DNA of 16,762 nucleotides, from NCBI GenBank assembly GCA_028565635.1, contig JAOXYB010089051.1:1-16762 (forward strand). Reading direction: 5' to 3'. Each line of letters begins with the position of its first letter. The stretch's first letter is position 1. Under the pieces are notes generated by a model. The model did not search any database. It saw nothing but the letters and a program-made list of their open reading frames with translations, and was not told where the DNA came from. This DNA comes from Phoronis ovalis (lineage: Eukaryota > Phoronida > Phoronidae). Below, in pieces: positions 1-9,357 of the stretch. Both the position numbers and the translations under genes were made by a program.

Positions 1-386
1 ATGCAATTCCTTTCGCTCAAATAACCAATTTAAACAGCGTACAATGATGATTCTTCGAATCGTCGTTGTCTTGTTTAAATAGGAATATGAGCGATCTTAA
101 TTATACTATTTGTTGGCGATATGCACATAATAAGTGCCTGTGTCTGTGACACTCTGAGATCACTTGGTCGTTGTTGGGTTGGTAAAAAGGGAAACAGCTT
201 TATTGTTAAAATTGATAAATGTATTCTGGTTGAACATAATGTAATTACTTTTAACAGTTACATGTACTTTTTGTTGTTTCATGGCATGTGGTTTTTGTTT
301 TGATTCTAGTGCTTCAGAATAACTGTTTACCTGTTGTGTATTTTGTAATGTACCTTGCATGTTTATAACCAATTTGCAATTTTCAG
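1..386 (+). other. Intron 3' part upstream of the first visible PDIA5-like exon
   Basis: It ends in a good acceptor (TTGCAATTTTCAG at 374-386). No splice-compatible exon was found here. The open frames in it are AT-rich and repeat no thioredoxin features. The 5' exons are inferred to lie before base 1. Confidence 0.7.
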
Positions 387-523
387 TCCCACAGCAGCAA
401 AGCCGCCTAAAAAAGAAGAAACCTGGGCTGATGAGGAAAATGAGGTTGAACATCTGACAGATGATAATTTTGAAACATTTCTAAGTGAAAACCCTTCTGT
501 ACTAGTCATGTTTTATGCACCAT
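387..523 (+). CDS. PDIA5: PDIA5-like exon a: linker and N-half of domain 1
   Basis: It opens with the last base of a split codon, then a Lys/Pro linker and the WADE start of domain 1, and runs to APW. The donor GTAAGT at 524 cuts the Trp codon after its first base. The upstream intron is in phase 2 just before a Pro codon, like the later domain boundaries, so another domain probably precedes it. Confidence 0.93.
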
Positions 524-3500
524 GTAAGTTCTTCATAGTAAAAAGGAAAAGTTTCTTTACACTGTAATTCAGAAATAATTTTTTTTTTGATAGATTGGTG
601 TGTATATACACTGATGTGCTGAAGTTTTGAAATTTTTGCTAACTTGAGTACATTAACACATCTCCGTAGGTAGCACATAGGTCATAAGATATAATATAAC
701 TTAACGATTTTAAAGGCACCAGTTTTCCTCTGTTTGCTATTGGCTTTTCAAATTTGATTACACCGACACCTCATCTTCTTTTTGTATCATTTATGACAGT
801 CATAAGGTATATTATTTTATCTAAATAAATGTTTAAATATTATTTCAGGGTGTGGTCATTGTAAAAAAATGAAACCCGAGTATGATGTGGCAGCGACACA
901 ACTGAAAAGTGATAAGAGCGTAAATGGTGTGTTGGCTGCACTGGATGCTACGGAACATAAAAAGGCTGCAGAAAAATATGGAATTAAAGGCTTCCCATCT
1001 GTAAAATACTTCAAGTAAATAAACTTATAGTGATGCTGATTTTGCGAAATGAAATTCACTATTACGTTGTTTTATCTATAAACATGCAGAATATGGTCAG
1101 ATAAACACATAGATACAATAGTTTATTTGAGTTGGAAGTATTGTCATTCTTTTAAATGGATAATCACCTGCATAAGAAAATTGTTTGATGACATATCTTC
1201 TTTTTCTTACTTTCACAGAGATGGTAAACTAGAATTTGATTTTAATGAAAGAACGGCGGATAAGATTGTGGAATTCATGAAAGAGTAAGTAGTGTCATGG
1301 CAGTTGACTTTTAGAATACATTATGCTAAAATGTAATTGTGGCCAAAATGTTTTTGAATTGCTAACCTGATATGAAACTACCAAGTTGATTTATAAATCC
1401 TGAAAATGATACTAAAATACAAAGATATGTAACAGAACAATACTCACTGTACATGGTAATTTTCTGCAATTGATTAAATTAATTAATTTACTAAGAAACT
1501 TGTTCTATTGATCTGATTGTTCAGATTATAAATATTATGTATGTATGATATGATATGCATGGCCCCATATAAACTAATTTAGTTTGAGTACAAAACATTC
1601 ATTTTCAAACCAAACTGATTAAAAGCCAGATTAATAATCTCATCCAGAAAACAGCTTTATATTGTATTAAAGTTTATTATTTCTCAACTTTAAAGGCACC
1701 TGTTGTGTTATTTATAAATTCGGCTGAACTAAGAGGTGCTAAACATCTGGATTTCATGAGTTATCCAATCAGTCCGTAGGAATTTTAACTGCAGCACCAT
1801 TGTTTGACCAAAAATAGGTTGTAATGCTACAAACTTTTCCAACAATTTTAGTTTCGTGGTAATGATTTGAACACTTGGGTAGATAATTTATATTCAAAGA
1901 AATTCTTGCATTTTTAAAAAAAAAGTTCAAGTACATCTACACTGAGTTAAGTTGTAATATTTGTTTTCACTACTACAGCCCTAAAGAACCACCACCACCT
2001 CCCCCTCCGGAACCCCAGTGGGAAGAAATAGAATCAGATGTGTTTCATTTAGATGATGAAACTTTTAAAACAGCCCTAAAGAAAAAGAAACATACTCTTG
2101 TTATGTTTTATGCTCCATGTAAGTATTCAAACATACTGGTTGATAGTTATATCAGCAGGATTAAAAAAATGAAACTTGATCATACCTAAAATGGAAACAT
2201 TGATTTATTTGGTCAACTTAAACAGACCATGCAATCATGTAGCAAAACACTTTTTTGTTCAGTGATTTAAGCAAAACATTTTTTTGTTCAGTGATGGTAT
2301 ATGTAGGATCATAAACAATTCCTTGAAATGTATGATGTATGTTTAAACGTTTTAATTTTTTTTCTCAGGGTGTGGACACTGTAAAGCTGCCAAACCACAT
2401 TTTACAGAAGCAGCTGCTAAATTTGCTGATGACAGTAAGGTAGCTATAAATCATTTGAAGAAAAATATTTATTTTACCTTAGTTTGCCTTGGCCAAGTAT
2501 ATGTGTTCTCATTAGGTTGTAAGGTGCATGCATTATACCATCAATGTATTCTATTAATAGTTCATTTGTCTGGTATTGTGTTTACCTGTTAAACTGTTTT
2601 TTTACTTAAGTTTAATTTGCATCTACATAGAAATAATGGAGAAAAAAGACAGCTAAACTAAAAACCATACAAGAACTGTTTCATTGAATGTGCTTTTGCA
2701 TGACAGCTGCATATATTTCATAACTTGTGCTTCAATATTAAAGCAGGTGTGTACACTTTTAAATTATGACCTTTTCTTGAGATTTGTAGTGTTGATAACA
2801 TATTAATGCATTTAATTATTCGTTACTGTTTCAAAGGTGATGTTTGCAGCATTAGATTGTACGAAGTACGCTGCATCTTGCACCAGTCTTGATGTGAAAG
2901 GATATCCAACTTTCATTTATTTCAACTATGGCAAAAATGCTCAGAAATATACTGGCGGAAGAGAGGTATGTTTGTTATCACACTTTTTAAAATAAATGTA
3001 CATTTTAGTAGGGCTGCTCTTGACCCACATGTTTGTTGGGTTAAAATATCCTTATTGATTATGCAAATGCATGTATAGCGGCAGTGTTGAAAAGGCATAT
3101 CTGTATGTTTTTTGATTGGATCAATGGTCTATTCGACAACTTAAAACATTTCCCTCATCTTGTTTTAATTGTTTTATGCAGATGTTTAAAAAAATCTGAG
3201 TTACCATTATCTTAATATTGTAATGTGAGTATAGTGTTTTAAAAGGTTTAATTTGTTGCTTTTGTAGTTCAGTCAACAACTCAACTGCATGCACCATGTA
3301 ACATACTAATTTTACCAATATACTTGTAGGAACCAGATTTTGTGCATTTTATGACAGATCCATTAAATCCATCGTCTTCTACACCACCCAAACCCCCTGC
3401 TGAAGATGACTGGGCCAACGTTGAAGGGGCAGAAAAGTTGCACCATCTGACGGACTCAAACTTTGAGGAGTTTATGTCAACACAGAAATCTGTTCTTGTT

Positions 3501-6500
3501 ATGTTTTATGCACCTTGTAAGTTTCTAAGGTGGCTAGTCCCATTCAGGCAACTTATTCACACTTTATACTTTGAGGATAATTTTTGGTAGTTAACTGAAA
3601 AGCCTAGTAAAAGTGTACATTTTGGAGAGGTACTAGTATAAGGATTATGAAAAATTACTTTACTTATCTTTCTCATGATTATGTAGTTAGCTAAGAGGCC
3701 ATTTTGGGAGAAAACGAACTTTTTAAAACACAAACTTCAAAAAAAAAAGTCCAAAAACCCTACAGTTACAAAGCTGAACATTTACTAAAATTACTTCCAA
3801 CAAGAAACTCTAATAAGATGTTAAAGATTTTAAAAACTGCTCTGTTTTTAAATGTGCTTAATCTAAATATATCAGAAAAAAATTAAGTTTTTTTAGTTGT
3901 CTAATTTTTAAGGGTCATAATGCAATATTTTAAACATCTGAGACACTATTTTAGAGATCACTATTTGAAGTTAAATGTTGGCCAAGTTTCAGCTTTGTAT
4001 TTCTATTGGCATTGGATTTATATGTTTTGAAGTTCGTGTTTTGAAAAAGTGAGTTTTAACCCTCCTTGCCTAATTACAAAATCATGTGTCACAGTCTCCA
4101 AGTTACTTTCCAAAAATGTATACTTTTGGTTTGTTGTCTTTTTGTTTAACTGCCCAAATTTTGACAAGAAGTTCCAATAAGTTGTGTTAAACGGTACTCG
4201 CCCCCTTAAGTTGTACGTAGTGTCTTATACATTACTATCATTTGCAATGAAATGAGACCCTGTGGTATAGTGGTATTTCATTTGTGATGTCGCATTTTAT
4301 AACGAGGACATTAGTTATGCAGCAAGGCATTATCGCGTAAGTTTGAACTGGAGCATTGTGATGATATAATAATGATGTAGATTAAATTTTTACAAAGATT
4401 CCCGCTGCAGTTCAAGTTAATGCGGTAATGACTTTGCTGTATAACTAGTGTCCTCATTATAAAATGTGACATCACAAAGGAACTATCACTATGCCACAGG
4501 GTCACATTTCGTGGCAAACGATAGTAACGTGTAACAATAGAGAATTTGTTCATTTTAAATCTTAATTTTAAAAAAAGCTCAATGTATATGTAGGTAAATT
4601 GACAATACTTGACAGAAACATATTGATATATGCAGCATAGAATTCTTATAAAACTGCCTCATATTTTAGGGTGTGGTCATTGTAAAGCTATGAAACCAGC
4701 CTATGCTGAAGCTGCAGGACTTCTTGAAGCAGGAAATGTATGTATAATAATGCAAAGCCACTCATTATTATTAATCATCAAACTTGGGTACAATAAACAG
4801 TGACATCACAGCTCACACTGTTCTAATCACAACTCCAAAATCACAAAAAATTCAATGAATATTAAATTTAGCAATCATGTTTTATTCGCCTCTGTCTGGT
4901 GTAAGCATGTGATCATTAACAGCATATTGATTTTTCTTTATCCAAGCATTGTTTCATTGCTACTATGGTCATAGATTCATCAGTAGTTCACAAGTCTATA
5001 AACCTGAACATATACCTGCATATTTCACTTCTCACAATGTTACTCGTACTCATTAGAGCAGAACATGTGGAAAAAGGTGCGATAATTATAGCAAGTAAGA
5101 ATTAGTATCCTGGGAGGACTTTGTCAATCATGTTACTCTTTACCAGAGGCTCAAATATTGTTATCTCGCTTGCATCTGTAAGACGACAAAAAAAAATTAC
5201 GAGTGTCTCATGAAGTAGGAATTTATTCTTGAGAGTCTCGTTCTAGTTTCCAGTCGTTTCTGATATGAACTCCAATATCCATCCAGTCACATGATTTATT
5301 CATGAAACGCTGAGTTTAATGGTGTCTGTACCAAATGCATGCAAATAGTTTATTACAGTATTTCTTTTACTATCTCACACAGGTTGATGCTGCCTTGGCG
5401 ACAGTTGATGCTACTGTAAATCGGGAAGTTTCTAAACAATATGGTGTCACTGGATATCCCACAAGTAAGTAACAGTGGATATATTAGTGAACATGTGCAA
5501 GTTGTCATATGTATTTGAGTATCCCTAACTACCTAGGCAATTTTGTATTTTAGAAGATTTGCATGATTCACCTTTTTAGATTTAAATCCGAGATCAGATT
5601 GCGGTAAAACTCAATTTTTAGCTAGCATTTTTCCTTTAAATTCCTTCTTCATATTTGCTAAGCATTTTTCCTAGTTTGCTTTTATATATATTTAGCTAAT
5701 GAATGTATTTGTTCACTCTTTACAGTCAAATATTTTAAAGATGGAAAACTGGCATTCGAATATAACAGAGGAAGACAGGCTGGGGATATCGTCAGTTTTA
5801 TGATGAAGTAAGCAGATTTTACCTTTATTCGTGCTAGACAAATATCGATAACTTCCACTAATTAGGACCTGAAATCATCTCACAGGGACTTTGTTCTTTC
5901 AGCACTGACTAAGTTTGTTGAGCACATATCTTAGGACCCTGATGTTGTGCTTAACAAACAGCAGTAGCAGTAACGATTTTAATTAATGAGGCATTTAACT
6001 GATTTGTCGTTTTACATTAGTTATTTATTTTGTTCTATATTTGAAATTGCTATGTTTTTTACATTAGTATTTTAAACTATGAGTTGTGTTCCTAGCCTCA
6101 TTAGAATTTATTGTAAAGATTAATGGGCTGTACACATTTATTTATATTATTATTATTATTAGCAGTAGTAGTAGCAGTAGTATTTTTTCATGTAAAACTA
6201 GTGCATAATACAGCATCCTGATAATGACATGCTTTTACCTGCAGTGACTACTGGCACTGCTATTAATGCAGAGCATTGCGTTATGATATAATTTGCAAGA
6301 AGAAGCCATAATTTTATAGAGTTTAAAATATTTCAGACCCACGGAAGAAGCCCCTGCCAAACAGAAAACCGAGGAGGCCGAGACAAAATGGAGTGATGAA
6401 AAATCAGAAGTTAACCACTTAACAAAAGATACATTTGATGTTGTGTTACCCACAAAAGATCATGCTCTAGTCATGTTTTATGCCCCGTGTAAGTATAATT

Positions 6501-7655
6501 CAAGATTAAAATACCGATTATAAGTTTTCATTTTGACTTGACTGGAATGGCGTCCAAGTCAAACCCTTTCTATCCCAACATCCTTTAGTTGTGTACAATT
6601 CCTGGTTTGTATAACCTGATTTTAAAAATGCATTAAACTGAAATTTCATCAAAGTATTAAAGTTCTTAAAAATAAATAATTGTTTATGTATTGAAATAAT
6701 AATAATATAAAGTATAAAAACAAGGAGCATATTTTAGACTACAAAGATAAGAATTTGGTTTTGGTTTTGTCTCAGTATGTGAAGGAAGAATTTTGTGAAT
6801 GAATTGCATGAGTGCACGGAGAACAGTCATTTTTCATTCACAAAATGTGACATGCTGGGAAGGTTTTTGTGCATGACTGGTGGCTCCACCATGTGCATGT
6901 AAATGATTTATTGTGAGATTTATTATTGAGTTATTGGTGATGTTATTACATTCAGGGTGTGGTCACTGTAAACGCGCAAAGCCAGAGTTAACTGCTGCAG
7001 CTGAGGAACTAAAAGATGATCCAAAAAGAATAATAGCAGCTATTGACTGCACATCAGAAAAAGGTATGTGTTAGCAATTGTATATTTGAAAGTTTTAAAA
7101 ATTTCCAGGACTGAAATTTTGGTTCATGCATCTAAAATGGTGCATATTCAAATGTTTTTCAATTACTTATTACAAACATAAATACCTTTTAATTTTTTAA
7201 GTGTTTTTCAAAAAAAGTGTTTATCAGGCAAAAGCCCTTAAAAACCAAGTTGATCAGGCTTTTTTAGTGTTAAAAGAAAAACAAACTTGTTTTGAAGTGG
7301 TTGAGCAAATTAAACAAGGTTTATTAAAAAAAACAAAAAACTGAAGCAGTTTGAAGATTTCTTTTTGGATCTAGCCTTAGAGATGAATCTCTTGCACACA
7401 TTTGATTGTTTCCATAAATGTGCAAATTGAAGAATTTTTTCTGATTATACTTAAATTCCATGAGTTTTTATTATAGTATAATTTTTTGTCTTTTCAGAAA
7501 TTTGCTCAAAGTTTGAAGTAAAGGGATACCCAACATTTAAATACTTCCGGTCAGGTCAGATGGCTAATCCATACGCAGGAGGGCGAACAAAAGACGATTT
7601 TGTAAAATACCTGAAGAACAAACAGACAGGAACCAAAAACAAAGACGAGCTGTAA
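387..7655 (+). CDS. PDIA5: PDIA5-like protein disulfide isomerase, four CGHC thioredoxin domains, KDEL end (5' partial, 13 exons)
   Basis: Joined exons: 387-523, 849-1014, 1219-1284, 1979-2118, 2369-2439, 2837-2965, 3330-3516, 4670-4737, 5383-5464, 5726-5807, 6337-6488, 6956-7063, 7498-7655. All borders are GT/AG and the phases agree, giving 514 complete residues before the stop (numbered here from the first full codon). CGHC sites lie at residues 47-50, 171-174, 300-303 and 428-431; cis-Pro motifs (GFPS or GYPT) centre on P95, P217, P347 and P474. The C-terminus KDEL predicts ER-lumen retention. Family knowledge: such domains form, break and reshuffle disulfides in secretory proteins. The motif LVMFYAPW, with Met where classical PDIs have Glu, and the Pro-rich linkers before WADE or WEE point to PDIA5 rather than PDIA1, A3, A4 or A6. 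As I recall it, human PDIA5 has three such domains plus an N-terminal non-catalytic one; this protein shows four, and the 5' exons are missing, so the full protein is longer. The domain architecture is certain; the exact orthology is likely but untested. Confidence 0.93.
849..1014 (+). CDS. PDIA5: PDIA5-like exon b: CGHC site of domain 1
   Basis: It completes Trp and encodes CGHCKKMKP at 851-877, the LDAT strand, and GFPS with its cis-Pro. The donor GTAAAT follows two bases of a Lys codon. Confidence 0.94.
1219..1284 (+). CDS. PDIA5: PDIA5-like exon c: end of domain 1
   Basis: It completes the Lys codon, continues DGKLEF and ends in the last helix (IVEFMK). Donor GTAAGT at 1285; phase 2. Confidence 0.9.
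1285..1978 (+). other. Intron of the PDIA5-like gene (694 bp)
   Basis: AT-rich with no coding or RNA signal found. A short phrase, TTTAAAGGCACC near 1689, also occurs near 710 in an earlier intron and could be part of a shared dispersed repeat. The acceptor TACTACAG ends at 1978. Confidence 0.6.
1979..2118 (+). CDS. PDIA5: PDIA5-like exon d: poly-Pro linker and N-half of domain 2
   Basis: It completes an Asp codon, encodes a seven-Pro linker, then WEEIESDVFHL and KKKKHTLVMFYAP, a phrase typical of the PDIA5 C-terminal domain. The donor GTAAGT at 2119 splits the Trp codon as in the other domains. Confidence 0.94.
2241..2297 (+). repeat. Tandem duplication of about 29 bp in an intron
   Basis: AGCAAAACAC then TTTTTTGTTCAGTGAT is repeated next to itself with one or two differences (units 2241-2269 and 2270-2297). 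Recent slippage-type duplication. Confidence 0.8.
2369..2439 (+). CDS. PDIA5: PDIA5-like exon e: CGHC site of domain 2
   Basis: CGHCKAAKPHF begins at 2371. It ends in SK before the donor GTAGCT; phase 0. Confidence 0.92.
2440..2836 (+). other. Intron of the PDIA5-like gene (397 bp)
   Basis: AT-rich. I see no gene, RNA or clear repeat in it. Confidence 0.6.
2837..2965 (+). CDS. PDIA5: PDIA5-like exon f: core of domain 2
   Basis: It encodes VMFAALDCT, VKGYPTFIYF with the cis-Pro, and YTGGRE. It adds Cys201 and Cys208, which are absent from domains 1 and 3 but matched in domain 4. Phase 0 at both ends. Confidence 0.93.
2966..3329 (+). other. Intron of the PDIA5-like gene (364 bp)
   Basis: Nothing recognisable apart from splice sites: donor GTATGT and acceptor TACTTGTAG. 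Confidence 0.6.
3330..3516 (+). CDS. PDIA5: PDIA5-like exon g: end of domain 2, linker, N-half of domain 3
   Basis: It encodes EPDFVHFMTDP (last helix of domain 2), a Ser/Pro linker, DDWANVEG and LVMFYAP of domain 3. The donor GTAAGT at 3517 again splits the Trp codon. Unlike the other two linkers, this boundary has no phase-2 intron at the Pro. Confidence 0.94.
3517..4669 (+). other. Largest intron of the PDIA5-like gene (1153 bp), carrying a hairpin element
   Basis: The 5' part (to about 4220) is plain AT-rich sequence with A runs near 3740. The 3' part contains the inverted-repeat element at 4223-4536. The acceptor CATATTTTAG ends at 4669. Confidence 0.7.
4223..4536. mobile_element. MITE-like foldback element with arms of about 132 bp
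   Basis: The left arm (about 4223-4354) and right arm (about 4404-4536) are imperfect inverted copies round a spacer of about 49 bp. Matching phrases include GACCCTGTGGTATAGTG on the left against CACTATGCCACAGGGTC on the right, TTTGTGATGTCGCATTTTAT against ATAAAATGTGACATCACAAA, and TTTGAACTG against CAGTTCAA. It has no transposase frame, so it would be non-autonomous. The target-site duplication is unclear, so the family cannot be named. Several mismatches in each arm suggest an old insertion. Confidence 0.8.
4670..4737 (+). CDS. PDIA5: PDIA5-like exon h: CGHC site of domain 3
   Basis: CGHCKAMKPAY begins at 4672; it ends in EAGN before the donor GTATGT, phase 0. The phase-0 position matches the intron after SK in domain 2. 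Confidence 0.92.
4738..5382 (+). other. Intron of the PDIA5-like gene (645 bp)
   Basis: I see no gene, RNA or repeat worth naming. The acceptor is CTCACACAG. Confidence 0.6.
5383..5464 (+). CDS. PDIA5: PDIA5-like exon i: middle of domain 3
   Basis: It encodes VDAALATVDAT, KQYGVTGYPT with the cis-Pro at residue 347, then the first base of an Ile codon. Donor GTAAGT. Confidence 0.92.
5726..5807 (+). CDS. PDIA5: PDIA5-like exon j: end of domain 3
   Basis: It encodes KYFKDGKLAFEYNRGRQ and the final helix IVSFMM. The phase-2 exit (AA then donor GTAAGC) matches the end of domain 1. Confidence 0.92.
5808..6336 (+). other. Intron of the PDIA5-like gene (529 bp) with a trinucleotide tract
   Basis: It holds a short TTA-repeat run followed by an AGT/AGC run at about 6143-6183. 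Nothing else is recognisable. The acceptor is AATATTTCAG. Confidence 0.6.
6143..6183 (+). repeat. Short trinucleotide microsatellite (TTA then AGT/AGC)
   Basis: Consecutive TTA-type triplets pass into AGCAGTAGTAGTAGCAGTAG. Intronic simple repeat. Confidence 0.8.
6337..6488 (+). CDS. PDIA5: PDIA5-like exon k: linker and N-half of domain 4
   Basis: It completes a Lys codon and encodes a charged linker (PTEEAPAKQKTEEAETK), WSDEKSEVNHL, and ALVMFYAP. The donor GTAAGT at 6489 splits the Trp codon. Confidence 0.94.
6489..6955 (+). other. Intron of the PDIA5-like gene (467 bp)
   Basis: AT-rich with no feature identified. The acceptor TTACATTCAG ends at 6955. Confidence 0.6.
6956..7063 (+). CDS. 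PDIA5: PDIA5-like exon l: CGHC site of domain 4
   Basis: CGHCKRAKPEL begins at 6958. It includes AAIDCTSEK, matching the DCT strand of domain 2. Donor GTATGT; phase 1. Confidence 0.93.
7064..7497 (+). other. Last intron of the PDIA5-like gene (434 bp)
   Basis: A- and T-rich. It holds a stretch at 7231-7265 that recurs in inverse orientation at 11181-11216. No coding signal otherwise. Confidence 0.6.
7498..7655 (+). CDS. PDIA5: PDIA5-like terminal exon: end of domain 4 and KDEL
   Basis: It encodes EICSKFEVKGYPTFKYF, YAGGRT, the last helix DDFVKYLKNK and a Lys-rich tail ending in KNKDEL, stop TAA at 7653-7655. KDEL is the standard ER-retrieval signal. Confidence 0.95.
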
Positions 7656-7961
7656 TGTTGTTAATTATTAATAGGGCAGTTACTTTAAAAATAGCCATTC
7701 TTTAAAAATAGGCATGAATTGATAGATAGATTGTGGTGTCATATTAAAGATTTAAATAGTTAAATTTGGTTACAGTGAGGTACGAAGAAAAAAACAAATA
7801 AATTTCACATAGGGCTGTTACATTTGAAAATACGGGAACTAGGAAGGGGGATAAAAACATTGTAATTTATTGATAAGATAATTTTAATTTTATTGGGAGG
7901 AAGAAAATAATTTTTTAGGACCACTGATGATATTCATAATGGAACAGCCCTTGTAACCGAC

Positions 7962-8036
7962 TTTATCTTTACTTTCGTCCGATTTCTTCAGAGTATGATT
8001 TATCTTTACGTTTCATCTGATTTCTTCAGATATGCT
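7962..8036 (+). repeat. Two tandem copies of a 37-bp unit in the 3' UTR
   Basis: Both copies start TTTATCTTTAC and contain GATTTCTTCAGA; unit 1 is 7962-7998, unit 2 about 7999-8036. A few substitutions separate them. Confidence 0.75.
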
Positions 8037-8097
8037 GAATTAGTTCTCACCACAGAAGGTCTTACATTGAGCATTTTGTTACACCAATTACAAGTTT

Positions 8098-8155
8098 CTA
8101 GTTGGCAACTAGTTGGTGCGAAACAAAACTGACACTGAAAATGTTCAGTGTTAGG
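8098..8155 (+). other. Two adjacent small hairpins in the 3' UTR
   Basis: CTAGTTG-G-CAACTAG is a near-perfect palindrome, followed by ACACTGA-AAATGT-TCAGTGT with a 7-bp stem. Function unknown; short palindromes arise by chance in AT-rich DNA. Confidence 0.45.
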
Positions 8156-8929
8156 GAACAAAATTGCAAGAGGAAATAATAGTTTTTCCACATTTGAGGA
8201 AACTGTTATAAGTTCTGTTTGCCTTTGTATTTACAACTAATTGTGTCTAACAACTAAGAACTGTTACAAATCTTAGAATTATTTTTAAATCAGTATTCTG
8301 CCTTATACTATATTGCACTGTTCCATATTTTATGATGTCTATTCTATTATACTTAAATAACAATTAAAGTACTTATTTTTGCAGTATAGTAATGATGCAA
8401 CAACTTTAAAAAATGAACAAAAATTTCAAGACCAGCATGACTCTAATTATTATACACCAATCTCTAGGTAACTGTGACTTAAATACTAAAGTTGTCTTTG
8501 TATTTTTATAAAAGTAACATATGCTTATACACATTGGTGGCTCATTTTCTAAACTCCAGTAACATACCCTTAAAAATAAATAGGTGAGTTCTACTAGACA
8601 AGTTAAATCGTTAAAAAACTTGATTCACATGTATCATGCATAAATTGCTATGTTAGATATTTTTTGATGACTTTTTACATTTTGTCTTATATAATTACCA
8701 AATGCAAATGTACCATCCTTTCTTACGCATTTTACATTGTTCTTGTTAGATACTCTTCAAGTTCTATGAGTTATACTATTAAAAAATCAAGCTATCATTA
8801 GAGATATGATTCCACATTGTATGGTGATTTTAAAACATGCTTGATTTGCCACAAATGGTTTCACTTCGTTCTGTCTTCATGTGCATGTTGTGGTATGTAC
8901 AGTAACTGTCAATTATAAAGGAGGTGGAA

Positions 8930-8935
8930 AATAAA
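8930..8935 (+). promoter_or_regulatory. Best polyadenylation signal (AATAAA) for the PDIA5-like gene
   Basis: AATAAA is followed about 15 bases later by a GT/T-rich stretch (TGTGCCTTTTGTTTTG), the usual downstream element. Two earlier AATAAA sites lack so clear a downstream element. Confidence 0.5.
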
Positions 8936-8955
8936 AACTAAACAAATGTGCCTTT

Positions 8956-9357
8956 TGTTTTGATTTTAATATCATTTCAGTGAGATCTAAACTAAATAGC
9001 AGTCGCCCTTACATAATAGTATGCAGCTGTATCCAGTCACAATATAACAGGAGCCTCGCATTTGTAGCTTGTATTCAACCACTGCTTTCAATAGAAAATT
9101 GTTCAAAATTACCTCATCTCCCTTGCAAAAATACTGAAAACTTGACGGGTATGCGTTCAACCATTTTACATATTATTGCTACATAATGTTTTAACATGTG
9201 ACTGAAATTTTTATTTTAATCGCCATTCACGTATAAATATGAGGGTTATCCAGGCATAAATTAAGACGCTTCAGTTTTTGTTTTTGTACACATTGCTCAA
9301 TAAACATGTGAATAAATAAAATGGTTAATTTAAGGCTTAGGAGAGTTAGCAAACATG
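8956..9357. other. Intergenic stretch, no gene seen
   Basis: AT-rich. An open frame on the + strand at 8980-9186 has no recognisable motif and ordinary composition for non-coding DNA. A phrase at about 9236-9272 (GAGGGTTATCC, GGC, GACGC) faintly resembles the hairpin start of the repeat family found downstream. Confidence 0.5.

Larger units (their letters stand above)
7656..8955 (+). other. Probable 3' UTR of the PDIA5-like gene
   Basis: No coding frame is convincing. AATAAA sites occur at 7797-7802, 8575-8580 and 8930-8935, so shorter and longer 3' ends are possible. The stretch holds a 37-bp tandem duplication and two small hairpins. The extent is inferred from signals only, not from a transcript. 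Confidence 0.5.

Noticed and set aside
43-81. Short frame starting MMILRIVVVLF as a possible signal-peptide exon of the PDIA5-like gene
   Set aside because: It stops after 12 codons, has no convincing donor, and would leave the protein without the linker and domain expected before WADE.
160-453. Minus-strand frame of 97 codons
   Set aside because: It is antisense to intron and to the first PDIA5-like exon, with no protein-like features.
8980-9186. Plus-strand frame of 68 codons after the PDIA5-like gene
   Set aside because: No motif, no start context of note, and composition like non-coding flank.
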